Source: Thiobacillus sp. (GTDB lineage: Bacteria > Pseudomonadota > Gammaproteobacteria > Burkholderiales > Thiobacillaceae). Taken from it: 64,000 nt of DNA. The stretch covers positions 1 through 64,000 of the forward strand of contig JAUYCF010000044.1 of assembly GCA_030692355.1 (NCBI GenBank). Reading direction: 5' to 3'. The notes beneath the pieces are model-generated. The model did not search any database and was not told where the DNA came from. It saw only the letters and a program-made list of their open reading frames with translations. Made by a program: the position numbers and the translations under genes. Shown in pieces: positions 21,453 to 30,559 of the stretch (positions are counted from its first letter, which is position 1; every line of letters starts with the position of its first letter).

Positions 21453-22775
21453 GTGAAAATTACCGTGATCGGCACAGGCTACGTGGGCCTGGTGACCGGA
21501 ACCTGCCTGGCGGAAGTCGGCAACGAGGTGTTGTGCCTCGACGTCGATCCGACAAAAATCGAAATGCTGAAAGCCGGCGGCATCCCGATCTACGAGCCGG
21601 GGCTGGAAGACATGGTGAAGCGCAACGTCGCCGCAGGCCGGCTGCATTTCACCACCGACATCGAGGCATCGGTGGCATACGGTCAGATCCAGTTCATCGC
21701 CGTCGGCACGCCGCCGGACGAGGACGGTTCGGCGGACCTGCAGTACGTGGTGGCGGCGGCACGCAACATCGGCCGCCACATGACCGATTACAAGCTGGTG
21801 GTCGACAAATCGACCGTGCCGGTCGGTACCGCCGACAGGGTGAAGGCTGCGCTCACGGAAGAACTCGCACAACGCGGCGTGGCGATCGAATTCAATGTCG
21901 CCTCCAATCCCGAATTCCTGAAGGAGGGCGCGGCGGTGGACGATTTCATGAAGCCCGACCGCATCGTCATCGGCACCGACAGCGAGCATGCCACGGCCCT
22001 GCTGCGCCAGCTGTACGCGCCGTTCCAGCGCAACCATGACCGCCTCACGGTGATGGATGTGAAGAGCGCCGAACTGACCAAATACGCCGCCAATGCCATG
22101 CTGGCGACGCGCATTTCCTTCATGAACGAGCTCGCCGTGCTGGCCGAAAAACTCGGCGCCGACATCGAGCAGGTGCGCCACGGCATCGGATCCGATCCGC
22201 GCATCGGCTACGATTTTCTGTATGCCGGCTGCGGCTACGGCGGCTCGTGCTTCCCCAAGGACGTGCAGGCGCTGCGCCGCACCGCGCAGGAAAACGGCAT
22301 CCCGCTGCGCGTGCTCGACGCCGTGGAAGAGGCCAACGACGCGCAGAAGCAGATTCTGGTCAACAAGCTGACCGCAAAGCTGGGCACCGACCTCAAGGGC
22401 AAGCGCTTCGCCATGTGGGGGCTCGCGTTCAAGCCCAACACCGACGACATGCGAGAAGCGCCCAGCCGCAGCATGCTGGAAGCGCTGTGGGCGATGGGCG
22501 CGAGCATATCGGCCTACGACCCGGCGGCGATGGAGGAAACCCGCCGCATCTATGGCGAGCGTGCCGACCTCTTGCTGGTCGACAGCCCGATGGATGCGCT
22601 GAAGGGCGCCGATGCGCTGTTGATCGTCACCGAATGGAAAGTGTTCCGCAGCCCCAATTTCGACACCATGAAGGCGCTGCTGAAAACGCCGCTGGTGTTT
22701 GACGGCCGCAACCTGTACGAGCCGCAGGCGATGCGCGGGATGGGCTTTGATTACCTGCCGATCGGACGCCAGTAA
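21453..22775 (+). CDS. ugd: UDP-glucose 6-dehydrogenase
   Basis: Ugd oxidises UDP-glucose to UDP-glucuronate with two NAD+, supplying exopolysaccharide or LPS precursors. The NAD motif is [20 protein letters not shown]. The central domain has [18 protein letters not shown], and the catalytic cysteine is in YGGSCFPKD. The C-terminal UDP-binding domain has [16 protein letters not shown]. The 440-residue length is normal. It lies 12 bases after pyrF. Confidence 0.96.
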   Translation: MKITVIGTGYVGLVTGTCLAEVGNEVLCLDVDPTKIEMLKAGGIPIYEPGLEDMVKRNVAAGRLHFTTDIEASVAYGQIQFIAVGTPPDEDGSADLQYVVAAARNIGRHMTDYKLVVDKSTVPVGTADRVKAALTEELAQRGVAIEFNVASNPEFLKEGAAVDDFMKPDRIVIGTDSEHATALLRQLYAPFQRNHDRLTVMDVKSAELTKYAANAMLATRISFMNELAVLAEKLGADIEQVRHGIGSDPRIGYDFLYAGCGYGGSCFPKDVQALRRTAQENGIPLRVLDAVEEANDAQKQILVNKLTAKLGTDLKGKRFAMWGLAFKPNTDDMREAPSRSMLEALWAMGASISAYDPAAMEETRRIYGERADLLLVDSPMDALKGADALLIVTEWKVFRSPNFDTMKALLKTPLVFDGRNLYEPQAMRGMGFDYLPIGRQ

Positions 22776-22778
22776 AGC

Positions 22779-23666
22779 ATGTACAAGACCATTGAAGACT
22801 GCGTCGGCAACACCCCGCTGGTGCGCCTCAAGCGCATGCCCGGTGCGACCTCGAACACCCTGCTGGTCAAGCTCGAAGGCAACAATCCGGCGGGCTCGGT
22901 GAAGGACCGCCCGGCGCTGGCCATGATCGAGCAGGCCGAGGCGCGCGGCGAGATCAAGCCCGGCGACACGCTGATCGAGGCCACCAGCGGCAACACCGGC
23001 ATCGCGCTCGCGATGGCGGCTGCGATGCGCGGCTACAGGTTGATCCTCATCCTGCCGGAAAACGCCTCGATCGAGCGGCGCCAGACCATGCGCGCCTTCG
23101 GCGCCGAGCTGCAGCTGGTGAGCAGGGAAGCCGGCATGGAAGGCGCGCGCGACCTGGCGGTTGCGATGGAGAAGCAGGGCGTCGGCAAGATCCTCGACCA
23201 GTTCGCCAACCCCGACAATCCGGAGGCGCACTACTGCACCACCGGCCCGGAAATCTGGCGCGACACCGAGGGCAGGATCACTCACTTCGTCTCCAGCATG
23301 GGCACCACCGGCACCATCATGGGCTGCTCGCGCTACCTCAAGGAACAGAACCCGGCCATCCAGATCGTCGGTGTGCAGCCGACCGAGGGCGCGCAGATCC
23401 CCGGCATCCGCAAATGGCCGGAAGAATACGTGCCCAAAATCTGTGACCCCAGCCGCGTCGACCGCATGATCTATGTTTCCCAGCAGGACGCCGAGGAAAC
23501 CACCCGCCGGCTGGCGCGCGAGGAAGGCATCTTCGCCGGCATCTCGTCCGGCGGCGCGCTGTGGGCGGCGCTGCAGGTGTCGAAGGAGGTCGAGAACGCG
23601 GTCATCGTCTCCATCGTGTGCGACCGCGGCGACCGTTACCTTTCGACGGGCGTTTTTCCGGCCTGA
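22779..23666 (+). CDS. cysM: Cysteine synthase B
   Basis: CysM is an O-acetylserine sulfhydrylase (PLP) that can use sulfide or thiosulfate. The PLP lysine is in NPAGSVKDRPAL, the substrate loop is EATSGNTGIALA, and GTTGTIMGCSRYL binds the cofactor phosphate. In 295 residues the CysM-type KWPEEYVPKI replaces the CysK counterpart, supporting the B form. Thiosulfate use would suit a sulfur oxidiser, as inference. It lies 3 bases after ugd. Confidence 0.93.
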   Translation: MYKTIEDCVGNTPLVRLKRMPGATSNTLLVKLEGNNPAGSVKDRPALAMIEQAEARGEIKPGDTLIEATSGNTGIALAMAAAMRGYRLILILPENASIERRQTMRAFGAELQLVSREAGMEGARDLAVAMEKQGVGKILDQFANPDNPEAHYCTTGPEIWRDTEGRITHFVSSMGTTGTIMGCSRYLKEQNPAIQIVGVQPTEGAQIPGIRKWPEEYVPKICDPSRVDRMIYVSQQDAEETTRRLAREEGIFAGISSGGALWAALQVSKEVENAVIVSIVCDRGDRYLSTGVFPA

Positions 23667-23667
23667 A

Positions 23668-23705
23668 TTGACGGTGCCCGACGGCGGTGATACTTTGGTA
23701 TTACC
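23668..23705 (+). promoter_or_regulatory. Promoter and operator of the RHH/ParE pair
   Basis: TTGACG (23668-23673), 17 bases and TACTTT (23691-23696) make a weak sigma-70 promoter. The near-palindrome GGTGATAC-TTTG-GTATTACC (23686-23705) overlaps the -10 and is a plausible antitoxin operator. Confidence 0.45.
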
Positions 23706-23724
23706 TCGTTGACAGGAGAATGTC

Positions 23725-24006
23725 ATGACTGCCACCACCACGCTCAAATTGCCCGAACCGCTCAAGGCACGCATCGCGCCGCTGGCCGAGGCGGCAGGAA
23801 AATCGCCTCATGCCTGGATGATCGAAGCGCTGGAAGAACGTGTCGAGCAATCCGAGGCCTACGCTGCGTTCATGGCCGAGGCGCTGGAAGCCGACCGTGA
23901 AATGACCGAGACAGGACTTGGTTATGCGGCGGAAGATGTGCATCACTATCTGTTGGCCAGGCTCGAAGGCAAACCCGTCAAACGCCCCAGACCGATCAAG
24001 ATCTGA
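23725..24006 (+). CDS. Ribbon-helix-helix antitoxin (CopG/RelB-like)
   Basis: The 93-residue protein has an N-terminal ribbon-helix-helix (TTTLKLPEPLKARIAPLAEA, then KSPHAWMIEALEERVEQSEA) and a basic C-terminal tail (GKPVKRPRPIKI) that would bind the toxin. AGGAGA lies 7 bases upstream of the ATG. It is followed 3 bases later by a ParE-type toxin. Such antitoxins repress their own operon. Confidence 0.85.
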   Translation: MTATTTLKLPEPLKARIAPLAEAAGKSPHAWMIEALEERVEQSEAYAAFMAEALEADREMTETGLGYAAEDVHHYLLARLEGKPVKRPRPIKI

Positions 24007-24009
24007 TCG

Positions 24010-24297
24010 ATGACGACGGTTGTCTATGCCCCACAAGCACTTGACGATCTGGACCGGCTGGAAGATTTTCTGCTCGAAGTAGATGAACCCGCCGCCAGGA
24101 AAACCATTCCACTTATCATCTCGGCGATAGAGATGCTTTGCCAGCATCCCAACGTTGGCCGGCGCCGAGGAAATCAGGTACGCGAACTGGTCATCTCGCG
24201 CGGGAAAACCGGATACGTCGCGCTGTACCGCTACGATGAAATCCGCGACGTGGCGCGCGTGCTGGCAATCCGTCATCAGCGCGAGATCGGCCTGTAA
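24010..24297 (+). CDS. RelE/ParE-family toxin
   Basis: The 95-residue protein has the RelE/ParE fold signature: APQALDDLDRLEDFLLEVDE, then GRRRGNQVRELVISRGKTGY and a C-terminal VALYRYDEIRDVARVLAIRH. ParE members poison gyrase and RelE members cleave mRNA. The sequence looks closer to ParE but the target is unproven. It is paired with the ribbon-helix-helix antitoxin just upstream, in the gap between cysM and radA. Confidence 0.85.
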   Translation: MTTVVYAPQALDDLDRLEDFLLEVDEPAARKTIPLIISAIEMLCQHPNVGRRRGNQVRELVISRGKTGYVALYRYDEIRDVARVLAIRHQREIGL

Positions 24298-24317
24298 ACA
24301 TTCATGAAAAACGCCTG

Positions 24318-25673
24318 ATGGCCAAAACCAAAACGATCTACAGCTGCACCGAGTGCGGCGGGCAGTCGCCCAAGTGGCAGGGGCAGTGTCCTGCCTGCAA
24401 CGCCTGGAACACCCTGGTCGAGACCATTGCCGAGTCGGCCAAGCCGCGCTACCAGGCGCTGGCGGCGTCGAGCCAGGTGCAGATGCTGGGCGAAGTGGAG
24501 GGGGCCGAGGCGAGCCGGATCCCGACCACGCTCGGCGAGCTCGATCGCGTGCTCGGCGGCGGGCTGGTCGCCGGCGGTGTGGTGCTGATCGGCGGCGACC
24601 CCGGCATCGGCAAATCGACCTTGCTGCTGCAGGCGCTGGCGGTGCTGTCGCAAAGCCTGCCGACGCTGTATGTCAGCGGCGAGGAATCCGCGCAGCAGCT
24701 GGCGCTGCGCGCACGCCGCCTGCAGTTGCCCGAAGCGCATCTGCCGGTGTTGCCCGAGATCCGGCTCGAAGCGATTCTGGGCCACCTCGCTTCGATCAAG
24801 CCCGCCATCGCGGTGATCGATTCGATCCAGACGGTGTATTCGGAAACCCTGACCTCGGCGCCCGGCTCGGTGGCGCAGGTGCGCGAATGCGCGGCGCAGC
24901 TGACGCGCTACGCCAAACAGAGCGGCTGCGCGATTCTGCTGGTGGGGCACGTCACCAAGGAAGGGGCCATTGCCGGCCCGCGCGTGCTGGAGCACATCGT
25001 CGATACCGTACTGTATTTCGAGGGCGATACCGGATCGAGTTTCCGCCTGGTCCGCGCGATCAAGAACCGCTTCGGCGCGGTGAACGAGATCGGCGTCTTT
25101 GCAATGACCGAGAAGGGCTTGAAGGGCGTGTCCAATCCTTCGGCCATCTTCCTGTCGCACCACGGCGCGCCGGTGCCGGGCTCCTGCGTGCTGGTGACGC
25201 AGGAAGGCACGCGGCCATTGCTGGTCGAGATCCAGGCGCTGGTCGACAGCAGCCAGTCGCCCAATCCGCGCCGCCTGTCAGTTGGCCTGGAACAGAACCG
25301 GCTCGCCATGCTGCTGGCCGTGCTGCACCGCCACGCCGGCATTGCCTGTTCCGATCAGGATGTGTTCGTCAACGCGGTGGGCGGGGTCAAAATCAGCGAG
25401 CCTGCGGCCGATCTGGCGGTGCTGGCGGCGATCGTGTCGTCGCTCAGAAGCCAGCCCCTGCCCGACAAGCTGGTGATGTTCGGCGAAGTGGGTCTTGCCG
25501 GCGAAATCCGCCCGGTGCAGCGCGGCCAGGAACGCCTGAAGGAAGCCGCCAAGCTTGGGTTCACCCAGGCCATCGTGCCGGCCGCCAACCAGCCCAAGCA
25601 GAAAATCCCCGGGATGGAAATCCACCCTGTCCATCGTCTGGACGAGGCGATCCGGTTTTTCAGGGAAAGCTGA
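24318..25673 (+). CDS. radA: DNA repair protein RadA
   Basis: RadA is a RecA-like ATPase that promotes branch migration during recombination repair. The 451-residue protein has an N-terminal zinc finger (CTECGGQSPKWQGQCPACNA), the Walker A GGDPGIGKSTLLL and the RadA-specific KNRFGAVNEIGVF. A C-terminal Lon-protease-like domain has SSLRSQPLPDKLVMFGEVGL. All motifs are intact. Confidence 0.97.
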   Translation: MAKTKTIYSCTECGGQSPKWQGQCPACNAWNTLVETIAESAKPRYQALAASSQVQMLGEVEGAEASRIPTTLGELDRVLGGGLVAGGVVLIGGDPGIGKSTLLLQALAVLSQSLPTLYVSGEESAQQLALRARRLQLPEAHLPVLPEIRLEAILGHLASIKPAIAVIDSIQTVYSETLTSAPGSVAQVRECAAQLTRYAKQSGCAILLVGHVTKEGAIAGPRVLEHIVDTVLYFEGDTGSSFRLVRAIKNRFGAVNEIGVFAMTEKGLKGVSNPSAIFLSHHGAPVPGSCVLVTQEGTRPLLVEIQALVDSSQSPNPRRLSVGLEQNRLAMLLAVLHRHAGIACSDQDVFVNAVGGVKISEPAADLAVLAAIVSSLRSQPLPDKLVMFGEVGLAGEIRPVQRGQERLKEAAKLGFTQAIVPAANQPKQKIPGMEIHPVHRLDEAIRFFRES

Positions 25674-25758
25674 GTCGGCGGGGGGTGGTGTTCAGAGAAC
25701 TGGTTCTAATGAAATTCCCATACAATGCGGTATGTCTTTTCTGGTGTGACCGACAATA

Positions 25759-26265
25759 GTGAAGGGATTAAGCTCACCGCACCTGCTGCTGGCATCGTCC
25801 AACCCAGTGAAGATGATTCAAAACCTGAACCATCTCTTGGCGCAACAAGAACTCGCGAAGCTAACAGCCGAACTCGATCGCAATGTCGCAGCGCTATTTG
25901 AGCTCGGGCTGGCTCACTTCAACTTCGCATCCGCGTTGGGCAACAACGACTGGCGTCAGAAAATATCGCGGCTTTACTATGCGGTATATAACGTTCGTCG
26001 AGCGGTTGTGCTAAAGCATAGCGGCGCTTTCTCAACCGACTCGTCGGACCATAAGAATGTTGACCAATTGCCGAATGGAATGAGTAACAGGGAATTGCAC
26101 ATCAATAACCTGAGAATCCTCCGTGAGGATAGAAATCTTGCGGACTATAGCCATCTCGCAGTGATATCAGATCTTTTGATTGATCCGGACGGCGCATTGA
26201 CGTTCGCAACCCTTTTTATTGACGACTGCCGTCAGTTTGTTAATCAGAATGGATTGGCCGTATGA
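25759..26265 (+). CDS. HEPN-domain protein (putative RNase) of a two-gene module
   Basis: The 168-residue, mostly helical protein carries the HEPN hallmark. The segment KISRLYYAVYNVRRAVVLKH at residues 69-88 is the typical central helix. RNLADYSH at 125-132 fits the RX4-6H RNase motif with a polar residue after the arginine. HEPN proteins are often RNases in toxin-antitoxin and phage-defence systems. The GTG start at 25759 is uncertain, and ATG at 25813 is an alternative. The gene overlaps the AAA ATPase gene by 4 bases. Codon use is more AT-rich than the neighbours, suggesting horizontal acquisition. The exact function is not recognised. Confidence 0.6.
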   Translation: MKGLSSPHLLLASSNPVKMIQNLNHLLAQQELAKLTAELDRNVAALFELGLAHFNFASALGNNDWRQKISRLYYAVYNVRRAVVLKHSGAFSTDSSDHKNVDQLPNGMSNRELHINNLRILREDRNLADYSHLAVISDLLIDPDGALTFATLFIDDCRQFVNQNGLAV

Positions 26266-27809
26266 GCATCCTCAACCTAGAGGGTATTGACCCATCTCTT
26301 CAGCGTTCGGCCGAGGACATCGTTCATGCTTACTCTCAGCAACTGGGGGGCGTTCAGCCAGATTGGTATCTTAAAGATCGTCCCGACGGCCCATATTTAA
26401 TTATCGAATTTGCCAGCCCTTCAGAGCATCATTACAAAATACATAACAGCCTTGTTTCTGAGCTGCCTGAGGAAAATCATTTTAAGGAACGCTCTGCAGT
26501 CCAGACAAGAAGGGCATCGCCAAAGGCACGATTGCTGTTGCCGGAAACTCAGTTGTTAAAGAAGGTTATTGCTGAGAGTTTAACTATCGACCGGAATAGT
26601 TTTAATGATGACTTTTTCTCGCACTATACGGCGTCTGTTACCGCGCTTGAGCAGCAGATATCCACTAATGCAAATTTTGTCGTTTACGGACGTCGTGGCG
26701 CAGGAAAGTCGAGCCTTCTCGCATATGCGATGCATACGGCTATTAAAAATCGTGCACCCTATAGTTGGGTAGCGATGCAGACATTTGCAAGACGTTCCGA
26801 TCATCAGGTTATCCCTGCCGTAATCTCGGCTATTTTGTATGACCTAAATCAAACGTCTCCTGGATCCAGCGAGCTTGAGGATTTGATCAAGGCCTTCGAC
26901 GCGCTTAGTGAGAGCAGTGACAAAGCTGTACTCGTGAAATGTGACCGCATTATCCCTCGTACCCGACGATTAGTTGGGCAAATTGCCACAGTAAAAAAGC
27001 CCCTGACTATTTTTCTCGATGACCTTCATGTCATCGATGAATCAGTTCAGCCATTAGTGCTGGCATTTATTTACAAAATCACTAGGGGTAACAATACGTT
27101 CATCAAGATATCCGGGATCGCGCAGCTCACTATGTTGTGGGATGGCACAGAGCAGATCGGACTCCAGCCGCCTCATGATGCGCAGTTACTGAACCTTGAT
27201 CTCAATCTGACTATGCCGGATAAGTCTAAGGAACACATAATCAGCATACTCAATGCGCACGCGCGCTACTGTGGGTTGCCGAGTATTGGATATCTTGCAG
27301 GTGACGACGTATTGTCCAGGTTGGTTCTGGTTGCAGCCGGTGTGCCAAGGGATTCATTAAGCCTCTTTTCCGTTGCCATTTCCAAAGCTATTGCGAAAAG
27401 CCAAAAGCTCGTGACCATCACTAGCATCAATGCGGCTGCCTCCGAGATGGTGGAAGAGAAGCTGAAGGATGTGGAGAGGGATACTGGTGATGACTTGAAG
27501 GCAATCCAGAGCCTTCTTGCAGAGGTAAAAAAATTTTGTATTTCGCTGAATCGAAAAAATGCGTTCTTGGTTGAGATTAAGAACGCTGATTCTCGTTATA
27601 AGCTAATTCAAAAACTGATTGCCCTTCGATTGGTGCATCTGCTGCACGAGGGGATTACCCCACACAAAGCAGGCAAACGGTTCATTGCTCTAATGTTGGA
27701 CTATGGATTCTATGTTGGCATCAGAGCGGCGAGGAGCGTTGACTTTATTCCGTCCGAACCTCGCCAGCTATCAGCTAAAGAGCTTAGATCCCTTCCCATA
27801 TTCCGGTAG
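26262..27809 (+). CDS. P-loop AAA (ORC/Cdc6-like) ATPase partnered with a HEPN protein
   Basis: The 515-residue protein has an N-terminal region of about 120 residues without recognised motifs. An AAA ATPase domain follows, with Walker A GRRGAGKSS (143-151) and Walker B LTIFLDDLHVIDE (248-260). LNLDLNLTMPDKSKEHIISI marks the lid region, and a helical C-terminal domain follows. The overall plan resembles ORC/Cdc6-type and STAND-like ATPases. The ATG overlaps the HEPN gene stop (ATGA), so the two are made together. AT-rich composition marks it as foreign among GC-rich neighbours. A sensor-effector defence role is an inference. Confidence 0.6.
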   Translation: MSILNLEGIDPSLQRSAEDIVHAYSQQLGGVQPDWYLKDRPDGPYLIIEFASPSEHHYKIHNSLVSELPEENHFKERSAVQTRRASPKARLLLPETQLLKKVIAESLTIDRNSFNDDFFSHYTASVTALEQQISTNANFVVYGRRGAGKSSLLAYAMHTAIKNRAPYSWVAMQTFARRSDHQVIPAVISAILYDLNQTSPGSSELEDLIKAFDALSESSDKAVLVKCDRIIPRTRRLVGQIATVKKPLTIFLDDLHVIDESVQPLVLAFIYKITRGNNTFIKISGIAQLTMLWDGTEQIGLQPPHDAQLLNLDLNLTMPDKSKEHIISILNAHARYCGLPSIGYLAGDDVLSRLVLVAAGVPRDSLSLFSVAISKAIAKSQKLVTITSINAAASEMVEEKLKDVERDTGDDLKAIQSLLAEVKKFCISLNRKNAFLVEIKNADSRYKLIQKLIALRLVHLLHEGITPHKAGKRFIALMLDYGFYVGIRAARSVDFIPSEPRQLSAKELRSLPIFR

Positions 27810-27812
27810 GCG

Positions 27813-27863
27813 GGCCCGGACTTTCACTTTTGACTTGGATCGGTGTGAGCGCTAGTCCGGGCC
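27813..27863. repeat. Inverted repeat between convergent genes
   Basis: GGCCCGGACT (27813-27822) and AGTCCGGGCC (27854-27863) are perfect 10-bp inverted copies 31 bases apart. They fill the gap between the ATPase gene and the convergent 411-residue gene. They may act as a bidirectional transcription barrier, although neither side has a T-run. Confidence 0.5.
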
Positions 27864-27864
27864 G

Positions 27865-29100
27865 TTATCGTTTGCTGGCTTTCCAGGTGGCGCGGCAGGT
27901 TTTCCTCAGGTATTCAAGGGCACGTGCCATGTGGGTGTCTGGCCAGTTGGGGTCGCGATCGCTGAGCTGTTCTTCCGCTTCGCCCTTCAGCTCATCCTTC
28001 CAGAATTTCTGCAAGTCCTCCCGCATCGCTTCAGGCGCATGGTCGTCGACAAACTTGATCACGGCCTCGGAATCAAAACCGCACGTCCGGAAAACACGGA
28101 TGATTTCTTTGGCCTCCCGCAGGAGCAGGCTGGCTTTGGGCGGGAATCCTGTCGCAAGGAAAAGAAACACCGTGGCCACAACCGCCGGGTCGTCCGCCTC
28201 GCCTCGCGTTACGCGATCCCATTCCCGGGCAACCAGGCGATCGTATTCCCTGACGTCTTCGTCCAGGCTCTCGCTGACGAAATACGTTCCGCCTGAGTTC
28301 CCATACAGAAATTTATCCACCGTGCTGGAGGACGCCCGAATCTGCGGCAAATCCGTTTCGATGAAACGGTCCATCGCACGACGCGCAAGCTGCTGGAATT
28401 CCGTTGGCGCCTCCCTGAGGAAGACTTTCAGCCGGTCTTCGTTCAATCTGGTTTTCGGATTTCTGGCGGCCTTGAACAAGCGGACAAAAGCCGTGCGGGT
28501 CGGCAGCTTCAGCTCGGCCTGGTCCACGAAGATCACCAGCATGGCGCTTCGGATCGGCGACTCCGCTTCATCGACATCGTCGCGGGAAACGCCCATTCTG
28601 TTTGCCAGCCAGAACGCGAAATCGATCGTGTTCCGGTTTTCCTGGCGAAGGGCAAGTTTGGAACGATATTCAGCAAGCGAAATCGTATCCGCGGCCGTCT
28701 CGTTGTCGAGATAGCCGCGCTGGCTCTCGGCTGAAGCCGGACCATGATCGATCAGCGTGCTGTCCGGCATCGCATGCAGCCGTTTGAGCATGTCCGAACC
28801 GGCCTTGGAGTGCGACAGCAAGGTCTTGTCACGCAAGGAGGTTGCGGCGATCTTCAGGTCGCCGCCCGACATGTCCTCGAGGTAGAGACTGACCAGATTC
28901 ACCATGCGGCGCAGCGCGAGTTCGAGCTCGGGACGCAGATGTGCCGTGCCGAAAAAGTTGGCGATCTGCACGATGCCTTTGGAAAAATCCGTCTGGATGC
29001 CGAGCAGTCGTTCAGGCGTGATGAGCCCCTGCTGAACACCGTACCGCAGGGCCTTGTCGAAAAACGGCCGGCTGTCGAAAGTCGCGAGTGCAGTTGCCAT
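27865..29100 (-). CDS. Conserved-looking hypothetical protein, last gene of a J-domain operon
   Basis: I do not recognise this 411-residue protein. It is predicted soluble and largely helical, without a signal peptide or membrane segment, and rich in charged residues. It has an acidic middle (SRDDVDEAESP) and a basic C-terminus (CRATWKASKR). It begins 11 bases after the 249-residue gene, so it is co-translated in the operon headed by a J-domain protein. Base composition matches the chromosome, unlike the convergent HEPN/ATPase genes. Its context suggests it is a partner or client of the J-domain protein, which is an inference. Confidence 0.7.
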   Translation of the reverse strand: MATALATFDSRPFFDKALRYGVQQGLITPERLLGIQTDFSKGIVQIANFFGTAHLRPELELALRRMVNLVSLYLEDMSGGDLKIAATSLRDKTLLSHSKAGSDMLKRLHAMPDSTLIDHGPASAESQRGYLDNETAADTISLAEYRSKLALRQENRNTIDFAFWLANRMGVSRDDVDEAESPIRSAMLVIFVDQAELKLPTRTAFVRLFKAARNPKTRLNEDRLKVFLREAPTEFQQLARRAMDRFIETDLPQIRASSSTVDKFLYGNSGGTYFVSESLDEDVREYDRLVAREWDRVTRGEADDPAVVATVFLFLATGFPPKASLLLREAKEIIRVFRTCGFDSEAVIKFVDDHAPEAMREDLQKFWKDELKGEAEEQLSDRDPNWPDTHMARALEYLRKTCRATWKASKR

Positions 29101-29111
29101 GCGTCCAGCCC

Positions 29112-29861
29112 TTAAATTGCGGACTCTTCCTCGTCGCCCGCCGCTTGCCCGGCGTCCGAAAATTCGGAAGTGAAAGCCGCATCGAACATCTCCAGCATTT
29201 TCTGCGCACGGTCACGCAGGATGATCATCATTTCCTCGAACGCATCGGGCACCTCGTAGCGCAGAACCCAGGCGGTTTCCATCCAGTCGCCATCGGCCAC
29301 CTCCGAACGGGATAGCAGCGGGCGCGTATCTTCGATGAAGTTGCCGAACGCCAGGCCATGATCGATTTCCTCGATTTTTTCCATCAGCCAGGTGTTGTGG
29401 ATCTTGGGATCGGAATCAGGATTGATTTGCGGCGTGAAACTGCCGCTGGTGGCGAAACAAAACACTTCGTCGTAATGGTCGGCAAAATAGTCGGCCAGCG
29501 TATCACTGCCACCCTCGATGTCGGCCATGGCTTCGAGGTATTCGTGGACGGTATCGGCGTCGCGGTAAAGGACGGCATTCACCATGGCGCGCAGTCTTTC
29601 GCTGGTGCGATCGCCATACTTTTTTTCCAGCACGATCGAGCGGGCAAACTGCTTGGGCGTGACCAGCATGTTCACCACGGATTCCCTGGACGAATCGAAT
29701 TCGCGCATGACCGCAAGCAGGTCCTTGGGCTGCAACTCGTCCAGGATCTCCACCAGCGCGTGATCGCCCTGCTCGTCGGCAATGGTCGCGAGCGCGTGCT
29801 CGGCGCCGGCGATATCGCCGGCAAGTATCAACTGCGAGGATTTCAAAACAACCGGATGCAT
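29112..29861 (-). CDS. Hypothetical acidic protein in the J-domain operon
   Basis: The 249-residue protein is soluble, strongly acidic and helical, with no recognised domain. The N-terminal helices (SQLILAGDIAGAEHALATIA, then LDELQPKDLLAVMREFDSSR) look like a helical-repeat adaptor. The C-terminus is GQAAGDEEESAI. AAGGAC precedes the ATG by 6 bases. It lies between the 131-bp palindromic element and the 411-residue gene. Function is unknown. The acidic C-terminus is shared in character with the upstream 177-residue protein. Confidence 0.7.
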   Translation of the reverse strand: MHPVVLKSSQLILAGDIAGAEHALATIADEQGDHALVEILDELQPKDLLAVMREFDSSRESVVNMLVTPKQFARSIVLEKKYGDRTSERLRAMVNAVLYRDADTVHEYLEAMADIEGGSDTLADYFADHYDEVFCFATSGSFTPQINPDSDPKIHNTWLMEKIEEIDHGLAFGNFIEDTRPLLSRSEVADGDWMETAWVLRYEVPDAFEEMMIILRDRAQKMLEMFDAAFTSEFSDAGQAAGDEEESAI

Positions 29862-29893
29862 GCCATGTCCTTCTTTATGAATAGTTGCGCTTA

Positions 29894-30024
29894 GGAAGCG
29901 CTGATTAATTCGTCATTGCGAGGAGCGCAGCGACGTGGCAATCCAGAAATGCCTGCTTAATCAAGGCGCTGGATTGCTTCGCTGCGCTCGCAATGACGGC
30001 CGTATTGAATTATTCAGCGCTTCC
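29894..30024. repeat. 131-bp nested palindromic intergenic element
   Basis: The outer arms GGAAGCGCTGATTAATT (29894-29910) and its inverted partner (30008-30024) differ at one of 17 positions. The inner arms begin CGTCATTGCGAG (29911) and end CTCGCAATGACG (29998), matching over about 30 bases with two small differences. The element stops 1 base from the TAA of the 177-residue gene and sits inside the operon. GTCATTGCGAGG-type palindromes are known as dispersed intergenic repeats in many bacteria. Confidence 0.85.
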
Positions 30025-30025
30025 C

Positions 30026-30559
30026 TTAACGATCCAGCGGATCGAATCCCTGCTCGGCGAGCCAATCCGCGCCTGCCTCGTTCAAATCATCCGAGTCGTC
30101 CTCATCGCCGCCTTCGTCATCGTCTTCTTTCTCGGCTTCCGACTCGCGCATCGGCGCCGCCACCGAATCCTTGCCGCGCAGGAACTCCAGCGCGGCGGCG
30201 GCGACGAGGAAGGCATCGCCCCCATCTACTTTCAGCGACGATTCGATCAGCGGCCTGGCCCAGGCCGATACCGTCAACTCGCTTTCCAGTTCGGCCCATG
30301 CGAAGAAGGTGGCGTCTCCGGGCTCGCTCAGCACGATCTGCTGCATGATTTCAGGCGACCTGAAATCAAAGGCGCCGTAGAAAACGACCGATACCATTTC
30401 CGGGCTGAATTCGATCATCGGCAGGATGGCGTCGATCTCCCGCCGCTTTTCATCCAGGCGCTTTTGCAGCACCGACCTGCCTCCGGAATCCGTCACCAGG
30501 TCATCGACCTCATCGATGTAGTTTTTGATGAGGTCCGAAAAATAACGGGATTTTTTCAC
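30026..30559 (-). CDS. Hypothetical protein with acidic tail, second gene of the J-domain operon
   Basis: From the GTG at 30559, which overlaps the J-domain gene stop as GTGA, the protein has 177 residues. A longer frame from 30598 would overlap the J-domain gene further and is less likely. It has charged helices ([20 protein letters not shown]), a hydrophobic central part ([16 protein letters not shown]) and a striking acidic stretch ([20 protein letters not shown]). No domain is recognised. The acidic tail could mimic an unfolded or nucleic-acid-like ligand, but no function is supported. Confidence 0.65.
   Translation of the reverse strand: MKKSRYFSDLIKNYIDEVDDLVTDSGGRSVLQKRLDEKRREIDAILPMIEFSPEMVSVVFYGAFDFRSPEIMQQIVLSEPGDATFFAWAELESELTVSAWARPLIESSLKVDGGDAFLVAAAALEFLRGKDSVAAPMRESEAEKEDDDEGGDEDDSDDLNEAGADWLAEQGFDPLDR

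Noticed and set aside
20724..23774. A frame of about 1,000 codons on the minus strand opposite pyrF, ugd and cysM.
   Set aside because: It covers three firmly identified genes on the plus strand and has the same biased composition as the other shadow frames.
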